A stretch of DNA of 64,000 nt. Origin: Ignavibacteriales bacterium. Its GTDB lineage: Bacteria; Bacteroidota; Ignavibacteria; Ignavibacteriales; Ignavibacteriaceae. The stretch lies in the NCBI GenBank assembly GCA_015709675.1, contig CP054182.1:1529448-1593447 (forward strand), written 5' to 3'. The position numbers were made by a program, and so were the translations under genes. The notes beneath the pieces are model-generated. The model ran no database searches, had not been told where the DNA came from, and saw nothing but the letters and a program-made list of their open reading frames with translations. Of the stretch, positions 1-7,746 are shown piece after piece (position 1 is the stretch's first letter; each line of letters begins with the position of its first letter).

Positions 1-53
1 ATAAAATAAGAAGGGCGCATTCATTTTAGGGCAAATTTGATTATTTTCCGGTT

Positions 54-701
54 ATGATTCATAATAGTTCAAACCAAACCGGCAGCCACCCCGGCATTGT
101 TTCAGGTAATTTTTTTCTCTGGCCAACATTCGTGAGAATTTTTCGATTTTTATTGTTTTTCGCACTTTTTTCCATACTGCAAGGGAGTGCTCTAGCCCAG
201 TTCCGCGGATCCATGCAGCTGGCGGCAGCGATTCCGGCAGGGTATTTTGAGGATGTTGCCGAAGTAGGCGGCGGCTCAACCCTTAACCTGGTTTATTACC
301 CCCTGAATGTTGATCTTGAGTTTTCTCTGACCACAGGTTATTACACCCTTGGTTTTAAGGATAACCTGCCCGGATATACGTTCAGATATACGGGTATTCC
401 GGTTCTTGCCGGCGTTAAATTTAACTTTTCCTCTTTTGATTTTATCCCTTATGCCGGGCTTGAAGCAGGGGTTTATTTTGACCGCTACTTAGTGACCATT
501 GATTACGGCCTGCTGGGCAAATTCACTACAGAGACTACTGATATCAACCCGGGAATTTCCCCCTATGCAGGTTTCAGGATGAATCTTTCCCCTTCGCTTG
601 ATCTGGATGTGAATGCACGTTATAACAGAATTAACACGAAATACTATGCACGGGCATATATAGTCATACAGACCGGTCTTGCGTACAGGTTCGGAGAATA
701 A
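54..701 (+). CDS. Outer-membrane beta-barrel family protein
   Basis: Predicted secreted protein of 215 residues. A hydrophobic segment (about residues 32-48) ends at an SALAQ-type signal peptidase I site. The rest alternates aromatic and polar residues in strands with recurrent YAG and GLEAG turns and ends in an aromatic-rich strand, as in small porin-like outer-membrane barrels. The longest frame starts at ATG 54, but a GTG at 132 would give a textbook signal peptide (MRIF followed by the hydrophobic core), so the N-terminus is uncertain. The stop lies 6 bases before the next gene, so the two are probably co-transcribed. The specific role is unknown. Confidence 0.7.
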   Translation: MIHNSSNQTGSHPGIVSGNFFLWPTFVRIFRFLLFFALFSILQGSALAQFRGSMQLAAAIPAGYFEDVAEVGGGSTLNLVYYPLNVDLEFSLTTGYYTLGFKDNLPGYTFRYTGIPVLAGVKFNFSSFDFIPYAGLEAGVYFDRYLVTIDYGLLGKFTTETTDINPGISPYAGFRMNLSPSLDLDVNARYNRINTKYYARAYIVIQTGLAYRFGE

Positions 702-707
702 GAAAAC

Positions 708-2822
708 ATGAAAATGATGAGATTATCAGCTGTTCAGTTGTTAGTAATTCTGCTGCAGTGCGGCATAACGGCACAGCCGGCCTGGGAGTGGGTGAATCCC
801 GCACCAAACGGAAAATCCGTGAACGATGCCGTATATACGGATAGCGTAATGCTTGCGGCAGGAACCGAGGGTCTTTTTATGCTGAGCTCAGACCGGGGCG
901 CAACCTGGCTGCTTCGTGATATTGAGAATATATATAACCTTAACTCCCTTCATTTTTTTGACCGCGGCAACGGCTGGGTTGCCGGAGACGGCGGGGCGCT
1001 CTTCAAAACCACAGATGGCGGACAATCCTTCAGTGCGGTTTTATCAGGCACGCAGGATGATATTTATTGCATCAGATTCAGAGATACGCAGAATGGCGCG
1101 GCAGTCGGTGCCGATGGCCTGCTTCTTCTTACCAATGACGGGGGAGCAAACTGGTCACTCAGCCGTGTGACCGGCAGCCCTTCGTTAAGAAGTCTGACTT
1201 TTCTTTCGAACGGAGATCTGCTTGCCGCGGGGGAAAACGGCCTGATACTGAAATCAACCAACCTGGGGCAGCAATGGAAAACCGTGAACAGCAGTCCCGG
1301 CTCTGTAATTTCAGATATACGCACCTCCGGCAGCAGTATATATGCAGCCGGATTTCAGGGAAAGGTGTACCGCTCTGATGACGCCGGTGAAACATGGCAG
1401 AATCTGCAGACTCCATCAGCCACAATGCTAAAATATATAAGGCCGGTTTCAGCTTCCGTTATATATGCAGGAGGGCTTAACGGTCTTGTGATGGTTTCCA
1501 GGGATGCCGGGCTGAACTGGACTGAGACTTCTGTAAACAGCCGCAGTGCGGTTCAGTCTGCTGTGGCGCTTGAAAATGAAGAGGTTTTCTTTTTTGGCGA
1601 ACGCGGTCTTGTTTTTTCAACTACGGATACAGCAGCTACGTTTACCATGCGATCATCAACTATTACAGAAAATCTGAACTCCGTAAAATTCACCAGTCCT
1701 GATACCGGCTGGATTGTTGGTGACCGCGGGCTTATCCTCAGAACTACTGACGGCGGTCTAAACTGGAGCAGGCAGGATGCAGGCACCGTGCAGAATATCA
1801 ATGAGATTTTTTCATTAGACGGCATTAATGCATGGATTATCGGAAATTACGGTCTCTATAAATACACAAAGGATGGCGGAGCTACCTGGACAACCGGGCA
1901 TCTTTCCACGCTTACCACCAATAATCTGTATGCAATTCATATAGAAAAGTTTTTCAGCAGAATCGGCGGTCAGGGGGGAGTAATGTTTGAGTCACTGAAC
2001 AATTACGGATATAACCCGTGGGTGAATATTTCATTTGGTGTGGTGCAAACGCTTCGCACGTTTGGTTTTTCTACCTCGCAGACCGGTTTTCTTGCCGGTG
2101 ACGGAGGCAAACTTTTCAGAGTGTACCGCTACTGGCAAAGAACGATATTTGAGGATATATCACTGCCGGCGGTATTTGACTTACGCAGTATTTATTTTTC
2201 TGACCTTAAATACGGATGGATAGTCGGCAAATTCGGCGTGGTATTCAAGACTGTGGATGGCGGGCATTTTTCGCAGGTTGCTTTGCTGAATATACCCTAC
2301 CTTAATTCAGTTCAGTTTATTGACAGAAATGTGGGATACACAGCCGGAAGCAACGGAAAAGTATTTAAGACATTTGACGGAGGCACTACCTGGAAAACTC
2401 TGCCGACCAACGTGAATAACTCTTTTACCCGTGTATATTTCAGAGATGCCAATGATGGCTGGGTGCTGGGCTCCTATGGCGCCATCCTCAGAACAAGAAC
2501 CGGAGGAGAACCTTCAACAGGAATTGAGCAGGAAGAAATTACAACTGACCCGGAATCGTTTGTACTGAACAGCAATTATCCCAATCCTTTTAATTCTTCT
2601 ACTATGCTGAGTTTCTCACTTCCGACGAGCGGTCATGCGCAGCTTGTTGTGTATAATCAGCTTGGCCGGCAGGTTGCGGAGCTTGCTTCCGGAGAATTTG
2701 AAGCAGGGCATCACTCGGTGCTGTTTGATGCAGGTATATATAATCTCACCTCGGGAATTTATTTTTACTCCCTCAGATTTAACGGAAGAACTTCAACCAG
2801 GAAGATGATATACCTGAAATAA
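708..2822 (+). CDS. YCF48-repeat secreted protein with T9SS type A sorting domain
   Basis: Secreted beta-propeller-like protein of 704 residues. Residues 1-22 form a signal peptide ending at TAQ. Residues about 25-600 are a series of propeller blades with the YCF48/Asp-box pattern (TTDGGQSF, RSDDAGETW, TTDGGLNW, KDGGATW, TFDGGTTW). The C-terminal 82 residues from NYPNPFN (residue 623) to RKMIYLK are a T9SS type A sorting domain, so the protein is likely exported through the Sec and T9SS pathways and anchored or released at the cell surface. No catalytic residues are recognisable; the role may be binding or adhesion. A strong terminator follows. Confidence 0.9.
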   Translation: MKMMRLSAVQLLVILLQCGITAQPAWEWVNPAPNGKSVNDAVYTDSVMLAAGTEGLFMLSSDRGATWLLRDIENIYNLNSLHFFDRGNGWVAGDGGALFKTTDGGQSFSAVLSGTQDDIYCIRFRDTQNGAAVGADGLLLLTNDGGANWSLSRVTGSPSLRSLTFLSNGDLLAAGENGLILKSTNLGQQWKTVNSSPGSVISDIRTSGSSIYAAGFQGKVYRSDDAGETWQNLQTPSATMLKYIRPVSASVIYAGGLNGLVMVSRDAGLNWTETSVNSRSAVQSAVALENEEVFFFGERGLVFSTTDTAATFTMRSSTITENLNSVKFTSPDTGWIVGDRGLILRTTDGGLNWSRQDAGTVQNINEIFSLDGINAWIIGNYGLYKYTKDGGATWTTGHLSTLTTNNLYAIHIEKFFSRIGGQGGVMFESLNNYGYNPWVNISFGVVQTLRTFGFSTSQTGFLAGDGGKLFRVYRYWQRTIFEDISLPAVFDLRSIYFSDLKYGWIVGKFGVVFKTVDGGHFSQVALLNIPYLNSVQFIDRNVGYTAGSNGKVFKTFDGGTTWKTLPTNVNNSFTRVYFRDANDGWVLGSYGAILRTRTGGEPSTGIEQEEITTDPESFVLNSNYPNPFNSSTMLSFSLPTSGHAQLVVYNQLGRQVAELASGEFEAGHHSVLFDAGIYNLTSGIYFYSLRFNGRTSTRKMIYLK

Positions 2823-2886
2823 TTATGAAGTATGAAGTATGAAGTGTGAATTTTTACTTTTAACTTTCAACTCTTAACTTTTAACT

Positions 2887-2923
2887 AAAAAAGCCCTGGT
2901 TTGCAGCCGGGGCTTTTTGTTTT
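2887..2923 (+). terminator. Rho-independent terminator
   Basis: The arms AAGCCCTGG (2891-2899) and CCGGGGCTT (2907-2915) form a 9-bp stem with one G-U pair, followed by a T-rich tract. Nearly the same hairpin follows two other T9SS genes, at 9295 and 34008. Confidence 0.85.
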
Positions 2924-3350
2924 AAAACATAGGTGTCCTTTTGCCAACAATCCCGGCGGGATTGCAAGTTGGTAGAATTTCTATAAGACGCACCGCACCT
3001 CCCGACCCCGGCGGGTCGCATATATCCGGTCTCTGTAAATTCACAAACAAGAAATACTCTGATGTGTATTACTCTTGAACAAATCTGTTGGCAGCCAATT
3101 TATTTCTTCGTAAGTTTAATCAGGCAGTAAGGAAAATCCTTGCCGGTTTCATTTTTCTGGGTAAATGAAATACCTTTTGGGAAGTGATGGGTGGGGATGC
3201 TGGGAACAGGTTAAATCCTTTTTTCTTTTTAAGCCAGGAGTTTTAAGAATATTGCAAAAACTTTTTTTTTAGCGGTTTTTGTTGTATTCAGGAAGCTCAA
3301 ACTATCTGTTTTAGCGCAAAGAGATTAAACAACTATAAGAAGAGCAGTCA
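2924..3350. other. Intergenic stretch with a possible gene remnant
   Basis: About 430 bases without a supported gene. It contains a GATTGCAAGTTGG stretch and a CCCGACCCCGGCGGGTCG palindrome near 3001-3018. On the minus strand, from about 3210 down to a stop at 3100, a 36-codon open stretch without a start ends in DFPYCLIKLTKK. It reads like the tail of a decayed protein, but I cannot name a family. A run of T (about 3262-3272) and AT-rich sequence precede the next start. Confidence 0.4.
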
Positions 3351-3518
3351 ATGCCGGTTAGAGTTCCACATATCAATCTGCACTTTTGTGCGGCACTCCC
3401 TCTAATTGCCCTCATTTCATTCTCATGCTCTGAACCCGCAAGCCGGTATGGGAAGCGGGAATCTGCCTTGGTTGCCCGGCCTACTCCAATCGAATATTTG
3501 CAAAACTTTTGCTCCTAA
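3351..3518 (+). pseudogene. Orphan lipoprotein leader (55 codons), probable gene remnant
   Basis: A 55-codon frame starts at ATG 3351 with the purine-rich AGAAGAGCA upstream. It encodes a complete lipoprotein signal peptide with the lipobox cysteine at residue 26, in ISFSCSEPAS. This matches the N-terminus of the lipoprotein at 28022 (AYSCSEPASPFG), also at DNA level around the cysteine. The frame stops at TAA 3516, four bases before the start of the next lipoprotein, which has its own signal peptide. The simplest reading is the truncated 5' end of a paralogue. A translated leader peptide coupled to the next gene is an alternative. Confidence 0.55.
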
Positions 3519-3522
3519 CAGA

Positions 3523-4866
3523 ATGTTACGCCAAATGTTACCAATAAGTAATTTCCGGTTTTATTTAGCAGCCGTTTTATTTCTTACTTTTTCCGGCTGC
3601 CAGAAGCCAACCGAGCCGGTTATAACAGATCCTCCTCACATTACTGCTAATACCATGAAATTAGAATATTTATGGGCTGATTTTGAGCGGATTGCCCTTG
3701 GTCTTAAGAAAAGCCGGCTTGACAGCAGCAATACCTTTACCTACGAACTGCACCGGAAAGATGAAAACGGCGCAAACCAGATTATTTATAAAGGAAGGTT
3801 ACTGAACGATACCACCATTACCGACAGCGGCGGGCTCAGCCAGGAAAAAAGCTACCGCTACCGGTTTCTGGGCTATACCGACAGCACCAAAATTTTGGAC
3901 ACCGCCGTTACCTTAACAGCAAAAGTATTAAGCCCCACAGGTCACAGTTTTATTTGGGAGGTTGACACTATTGGGACGGAAGGTTGGATAAATGATCTTT
4001 GGGGATTTAATGAAAATAATGTTTGGGGTGTTGGAGCAGTTCAATTACCCGGCGGAGCATCCAATGTAATATATTGGAATGGGAGTGGATGGGAGATAGT
4101 TCCCAGCAACCTGCAATTTTATTTATACGGTATTTATGGATTTTCCGCTAATCAAATATGGGTTGTTGGGAATGGCAATTATAACTGGGGAGGTGTTGCT
4201 TTCTGGAACGGTACAAGTTTCACGGAATACAAATTTGATGCAGATAAACCGGAGTATGCCGATACGATTTATGCCCTAAACGCTGTCTGGGGCAGTGCCC
4301 CCGATGATGTGTGGGCAGTGGGACAAAGAGGGACAATCATACATTGGGATGGAAACAAATGGAAAAAGGTGCCTGGAATAGCCAAAAATTTTACTTTTTT
4401 TGAGGTAACTGGAAGGAGTAAGGATGAAGCATATACTGCCGGAAAGGACCCAGATAGCGGCGAGTGGGTACTGTATATGTATGATGGGATCAAATGGAAA
4501 ACACGCGCATTAGGTTATAGTCATCTAACAAGGGCGGGAGTATGGCAGGCAAAGTCCGGAGAGCTTTTTTTATTGGGAAGTTCGAACATAATGATTAAAA
4601 ACGGAGTAATGCAAACCTTTGTTCTTGGAAACACCTATATACAGAATTCCGTACGAGGAACAGCGGTCAATAATATATTTACCGTAGGGCATGGTGGGGA
4701 GATTTTTCATTTTGATGGAGTCAGTTGGAAAAAACAGATCCCCCTGCCTGTCAGAGTTGGCGTTACTATATTAACAAAACCATTTGTAACGGGGAATCAT
4801 ATTTTTGTCGGATCAATAACGGATTTTAAACCTCTGATCATCAGGGGAACTAGAAAAACAAACTAA
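3523..4866 (+). CDS. Surface lipoprotein with W-x-G propeller repeats
   Basis: Predicted lipoprotein of 447 residues. I chose ATG 3523 (MLRQML; ATG 3535 is also possible) because the signal peptide LAAVLFLTFSGC follows directly with the lipobox cysteine at residue 26. The longer frame from 3406 adds an unrelated segment overlapping the leader remnant. Residues about 35-135 look like a fibronectin III-type domain (KSYRYRF; TLTAKV). From about residue 140, repeats of the type VWAVGQRGTIIHWDGNKW indicate a beta-propeller. It is a distant paralogue of the lipoprotein at 28022. It lies 19 bases upstream of the next gene. Function unknown. Confidence 0.8.
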   Translation: MLRQMLPISNFRFYLAAVLFLTFSGCQKPTEPVITDPPHITANTMKLEYLWADFERIALGLKKSRLDSSNTFTYELHRKDENGANQIIYKGRLLNDTTITDSGGLSQEKSYRYRFLGYTDSTKILDTAVTLTAKVLSPTGHSFIWEVDTIGTEGWINDLWGFNENNVWGVGAVQLPGGASNVIYWNGSGWEIVPSNLQFYLYGIYGFSANQIWVVGNGNYNWGGVAFWNGTSFTEYKFDADKPEYADTIYALNAVWGSAPDDVWAVGQRGTIIHWDGNKWKKVPGIAKNFTFFEVTGRSKDEAYTAGKDPDSGEWVLYMYDGIKWKTRALGYSHLTRAGVWQAKSGELFLLGSSNIMIKNGVMQTFVLGNTYIQNSVRGTAVNNIFTVGHGGEIFHFDGVSWKKQIPLPVRVGVTILTKPFVTGNHIFVGSITDFKPLIIRGTRKTN

Positions 4867-4885
4867 AACTAAATAAGGTGAAATC

Positions 4886-6229
4886 ATGAAAAATGTGATT
4901 CTTATCATAATTTGTGGGATGATAATAATTCAGGCGCAAATAGTTGATCTTCAGTTAAGTAATGCACAGCACGAAACAGCTGTTGAAAGTTCTATAGGTA
5001 TTAATCAATACAACGGGGATATTGCCTGCGCATATAAAGTCCATAACAGTAGTAACGGTGCAGTTGATGTGAATGTAGATATTATCCGGAATAATCAGGT
5101 TATATTTAATCATAGAATACTTAATGCAACCGACCCAGTGATTGATTATGATGGTAACGGTAACGTAATTCTTTGTTATTTGCATCGAGGTACATACGAC
5201 ATATATATCATGCAATCAACAAACAACGGTGAAACCTTTCTTACGCCGGTGCTGGCGTTTGATGCTCAAAACGGCTGGGAAGCCGATAAACAAATGATGT
5301 ATATAGATAAAAACCCAAATAGCAGTTATTACAACACAATATATATTGCCTTTACATTCCTAAAAGCTGATCAACCTTCTGAAATAAATATTGTGCGCAG
5401 TACAAATGGAGGGGAAAGTTTTACAGGGGCATTGCGAGTATCTCAGCAATCTCCACTCGGCTATTTTGTATCTGGGGTGTCACTTGCCAGTGATCTGGAT
5501 GGCAGTGTCTATCTTTTTTGGTACAGGGAACTTCCAATTTCCGAAAATGATCACACACCATCCAAGGAGTTTAATTTATATTTTACCAAGAGTACAAATG
5601 GGGGCAGTTCGTTCAGTGCCGAAACGGTTATAGAGGATGAGTTTATCCGACCTGGGGTCGAGGTGAATAATTATTATCTTATTAAGGAATTTCATAATCA
5701 AAGCGGATTCAGGAACGCACCGTTTCCATATGCAGTTTTTGACCCATATGATGAAAGTATTTATGTGGTGATGAATGCCTGGGGTGAAAATGTACCACAA
5801 TTCCAAAGTAATAACTATGAAGGAACGGAAAATGCAAACAACATCGTGATATTGAGAAGTACGGACGGAGGCGGGACATGGAGTGAAAAGGACCACAACT
5901 TTGCTTGTGATGTTTATATGCCTGCCATTATGATTGACGGCGAAGGAAATATTTATTTGACAAGCTATGACAGTAATATCCTTTCATACGATAATTACGA
6001 GAACATGACCGCGTTACTCAGATCAACTGACCATGGAAATACCTTTACAAAATTTAATTACGGATCGAATTTTGTTTTTAATGCTTTTGTAGTTTATATA
6101 GGAGATTATTTTGGTAGTTGTTACTACAATGGAAAGATATACAGTGCATATACAAGACAATTGAACGGAAAACCCCTTTGCCGAAAGTTCCTGCCAGAAT
6201 TAGCCCCTCTTCCGCAAGCAGTGACATAA
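4886..6229 (+). CDS. Asp-box (sialidase-like) propeller protein, 3' end replaced
   Basis: 447 residues with a signal peptide (IIICGMIIIQAQ) and at least five Asp boxes (STNNGETF, STNGGESF, STNGGSSF, STDGGGTW, STDHGNTF), the hallmark of the sialidase/BNR propeller fold. No sialidase arginine triad could be confirmed, so an enzymatic role is not claimed. After about residue 425 (IYSAYTRQLNG) the sequence is no longer native: the last 20 or so codons are the antisense of an Asp-box pseudogene on the other strand. The original C-terminus, probably a sorting domain, is missing. AAGGTG precedes the ATG. Confidence 0.75.
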   Translation: MKNVILIIICGMIIIQAQIVDLQLSNAQHETAVESSIGINQYNGDIACAYKVHNSSNGAVDVNVDIIRNNQVIFNHRILNATDPVIDYDGNGNVILCYLHRGTYDIYIMQSTNNGETFLTPVLAFDAQNGWEADKQMMYIDKNPNSSYYNTIYIAFTFLKADQPSEINIVRSTNGGESFTGALRVSQQSPLGYFVSGVSLASDLDGSVYLFWYRELPISENDHTPSKEFNLYFTKSTNGGSSFSAETVIEDEFIRPGVEVNNYYLIKEFHNQSGFRNAPFPYAVFDPYDESIYVVMNAWGENVPQFQSNNYEGTENANNIVILRSTDGGGTWSEKDHNFACDVYMPAIMIDGEGNIYLTSYDSNILSYDNYENMTALLRSTDHGNTFTKFNYGSNFVFNAFVVYIGDYFGSCYYNGKIYSAYTRQLNGKPLCRKFLPELAPLPQAVT

Positions 6230-6941
6230 AGGTTGCGACAGGCAGACCGTTCGTAAGGTTGTGCCAGCTTACACCTGCGTCAGTGCTTCTGATGAGCCCG
6301 AGATTAGATTGTCTTCCGGCAAAAAAATATTCATCCCAGCCCGCCACGGTAAAAGTATAACCTTCAGAGCCCGGATAAAAAAGCCAGTTACGGGCTGTAT
6401 CAGCCGAATAGGATACACCGCCTGCGTGCCCTGCTGCAATGGAATTGCTCTCTGAGTGATAATATAATTTGTGTACTCTGTTGGCAACATTAAGGGTATT
6501 ACTTTTAGATCAGGTAAATCCTCTGTCGGTGCTGCGCCAGATATGTTCTTCATGCGAGGCGGCTATGAGAATGCCACCGGGAATCATTAAAAGCTGGTTA
6601 ATGGCATATTGATTTTGAAGACCGGAAAGGTGCCAGCTCATTCCATAATCAGATGATCTGAGAACTCCGTAGTTTGAATACGATGAGGCAAGAAGTTCAG
6701 CATCATTAAGTATGATCAGTGACGTAATATCAAGACTATCCAGTGCAAATTTCTTAAATGTTACTCCCTGGTCGGCAGATATATATATACCTTTGGTTGA
6801 GGCTGCAAAAACCGTGTCGGAACCTTTTGCGGTAAAATTCTGAAACTCAATGGTTGTCTGGGCAAACGGCAGTGTCTGAAGCAAAAACAGGAGAAGTATA
6901 TATTGTCCGGTAAAAGTTATATATGCAGATTTTATATTCAT
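6165..6941 (-). pseudogene. Decayed Asp-box/YCF48-type secreted protein
   Basis: Reading from ATG 6941 there is a signal peptide (ILLLFLLQTLPFAQ) and propeller blades (ISADQGVTFK, RSSDYGMSW, RSTDRGFT). The frame is broken by one TGA at 6512-6510, precisely where the Asp box RSTDRGFT should have its Trp. Reading on in the same frame continues the fold without a shift (SYSADTARNW, RSTDAGVSW, ILAGTFGKGVFRS) to about 6165. There it runs into the antisense of the convergent gene. It therefore carries one nonsense mutation (TGG to TGA) and has lost its 3' end. Confidence 0.8.
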
Positions 6942-6963
6942 AGTTATAGTTCCCTTTCAGTTT

Positions 6964-7122
6964 TCAGGATTCCAGACTGAAAACAGGCTGTTTGGTGAAC
7001 CGTGATTTTTTTTTTAGTATAGTGATGTTGCCGTTGTTACCCCAAAGCACTCTGTAATCAAAATCATTTTTTGAACTGCAATTCCAGTCCCATGAATTAT
7101 CGCTAAGATAATTTTGGCTCAT
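6964..7122 (-). CDS. Small uncharacterised ORF, possibly a fragment
   Basis: A 52-codon frame starting at ATG 7122 behind AGGAG; a longer frame starts at 7152. The product begins MSQNYLSDNSWDWN and contains DYRVLWGNNGNI, faintly reminiscent of the C-terminal part of formylglycine-generating-enzyme-like domains, but too short to assign. It sits just upstream of the Asp-box pseudogene on the same strand and may be debris. Confidence 0.25.
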   Translation of the reverse strand: MSQNYLSDNSWDWNCSSKNDFDYRVLWGNNGNITILKKKSRFTKQPVFSLES

Positions 7123-7249
7123 AACTCCTACTTTTTTATGGCTATTATACAAAATAGAAGACGATTTAAGGGGGGGGTAAAATTATTACCCCGTTTCCAA
7201 TGAATTTGCTGCGCATGGTTCGATTTATTCAGATAAAACCAACGAAAGT

Positions 7250-7465
7250 TTAATAATGAAAATGTATTACTGAAGTTGGGTATTGTGGGGGTAAGGTTTG
7301 CTCCGGCTGAATTCCACTGTTTTCACTCCATGCCCAGACCTGGCGATAAAGTAAACTGAAAAGTGCAAACCCCAAAAAGGACAGTACAGCCAGCTCAATT
7401 CGCCACCAAAAAAAAATTTTCAGGGGCTTGACTTTAATTTTGGGAATTATTACTTTGTCCGTCAA
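7250..7465 (-). CDS. Small hypothetical membrane protein
   Basis: A 71-codon frame with a TTG start and one hydrophobic segment (about residues 18-42, FFWWRIELAVLSFLGFALF). It diverges from the gene at 7489 with only about 20 bases between them, and no ribosome-binding site is evident. No family recognised; it may not be expressed. Confidence 0.25.
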   Translation of the reverse strand: MTDKVIIPKIKVKPLKIFFWWRIELAVLSFLGFALFSLLYRQVWAWSENSGIQPEQTLPPQYPTSVIHFHY

Positions 7466-7488
7466 ATATAAAATTAGAGGAGGTTTCG

Positions 7489-7731
7489 ATGTTTTTGCGC
7501 TTTTTCATTCTTCTGTGCTTGTTTTGTTCGTCCCTCATTTTTTCCCAAAGCGAGGAAAATGGTCCTGATTTCACTACTGCCGAACTTGCCCTGTATGTGG
7601 TAAATGCCGGTTCTAATGACCAGACCAGATTTACCCTCTCAAGTTTAGATGCCCCTATTTATTGCAATAATTCCTCCGGTTGTATGATTTCAGTTGCCTC
7701 GCAATCACATTTTATTTTACTAAGAAACTAA
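7489..7731 (+). CDS. Small secreted protein
   Basis: 80 residues with a clear signal peptide (FFILLCLFCSSLIFSQ) and a strong ribosome-binding site (AGAGGAGG, 7 bases before ATG). The mature part of about 60 residues carries two cysteines (YCNNSSGC) that could form a disulfide. It precedes the FG-GAP-like T9SS gene by 15 bases and probably shares its transcript. It could be an intact small exported protein or the start of a truncated larger one. No family recognised. Confidence 0.5.
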   Translation: MFLRFFILLCLFCSSLIFSQSEENGPDFTTAELALYVVNAGSNDQTRFTLSSLDAPIYCNNSSGCMISVASQSHFILLRN

Positions 7732-7746
7732 TGTTGGTGAAGTAGG

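Noticed and set aside
6510-6512. TGA read as Trp (alternative genetic code)
   Set aside because: Intact genes such as lepA, queG and the subtilase at 54401 end in TGA, so TGA is a stop here.
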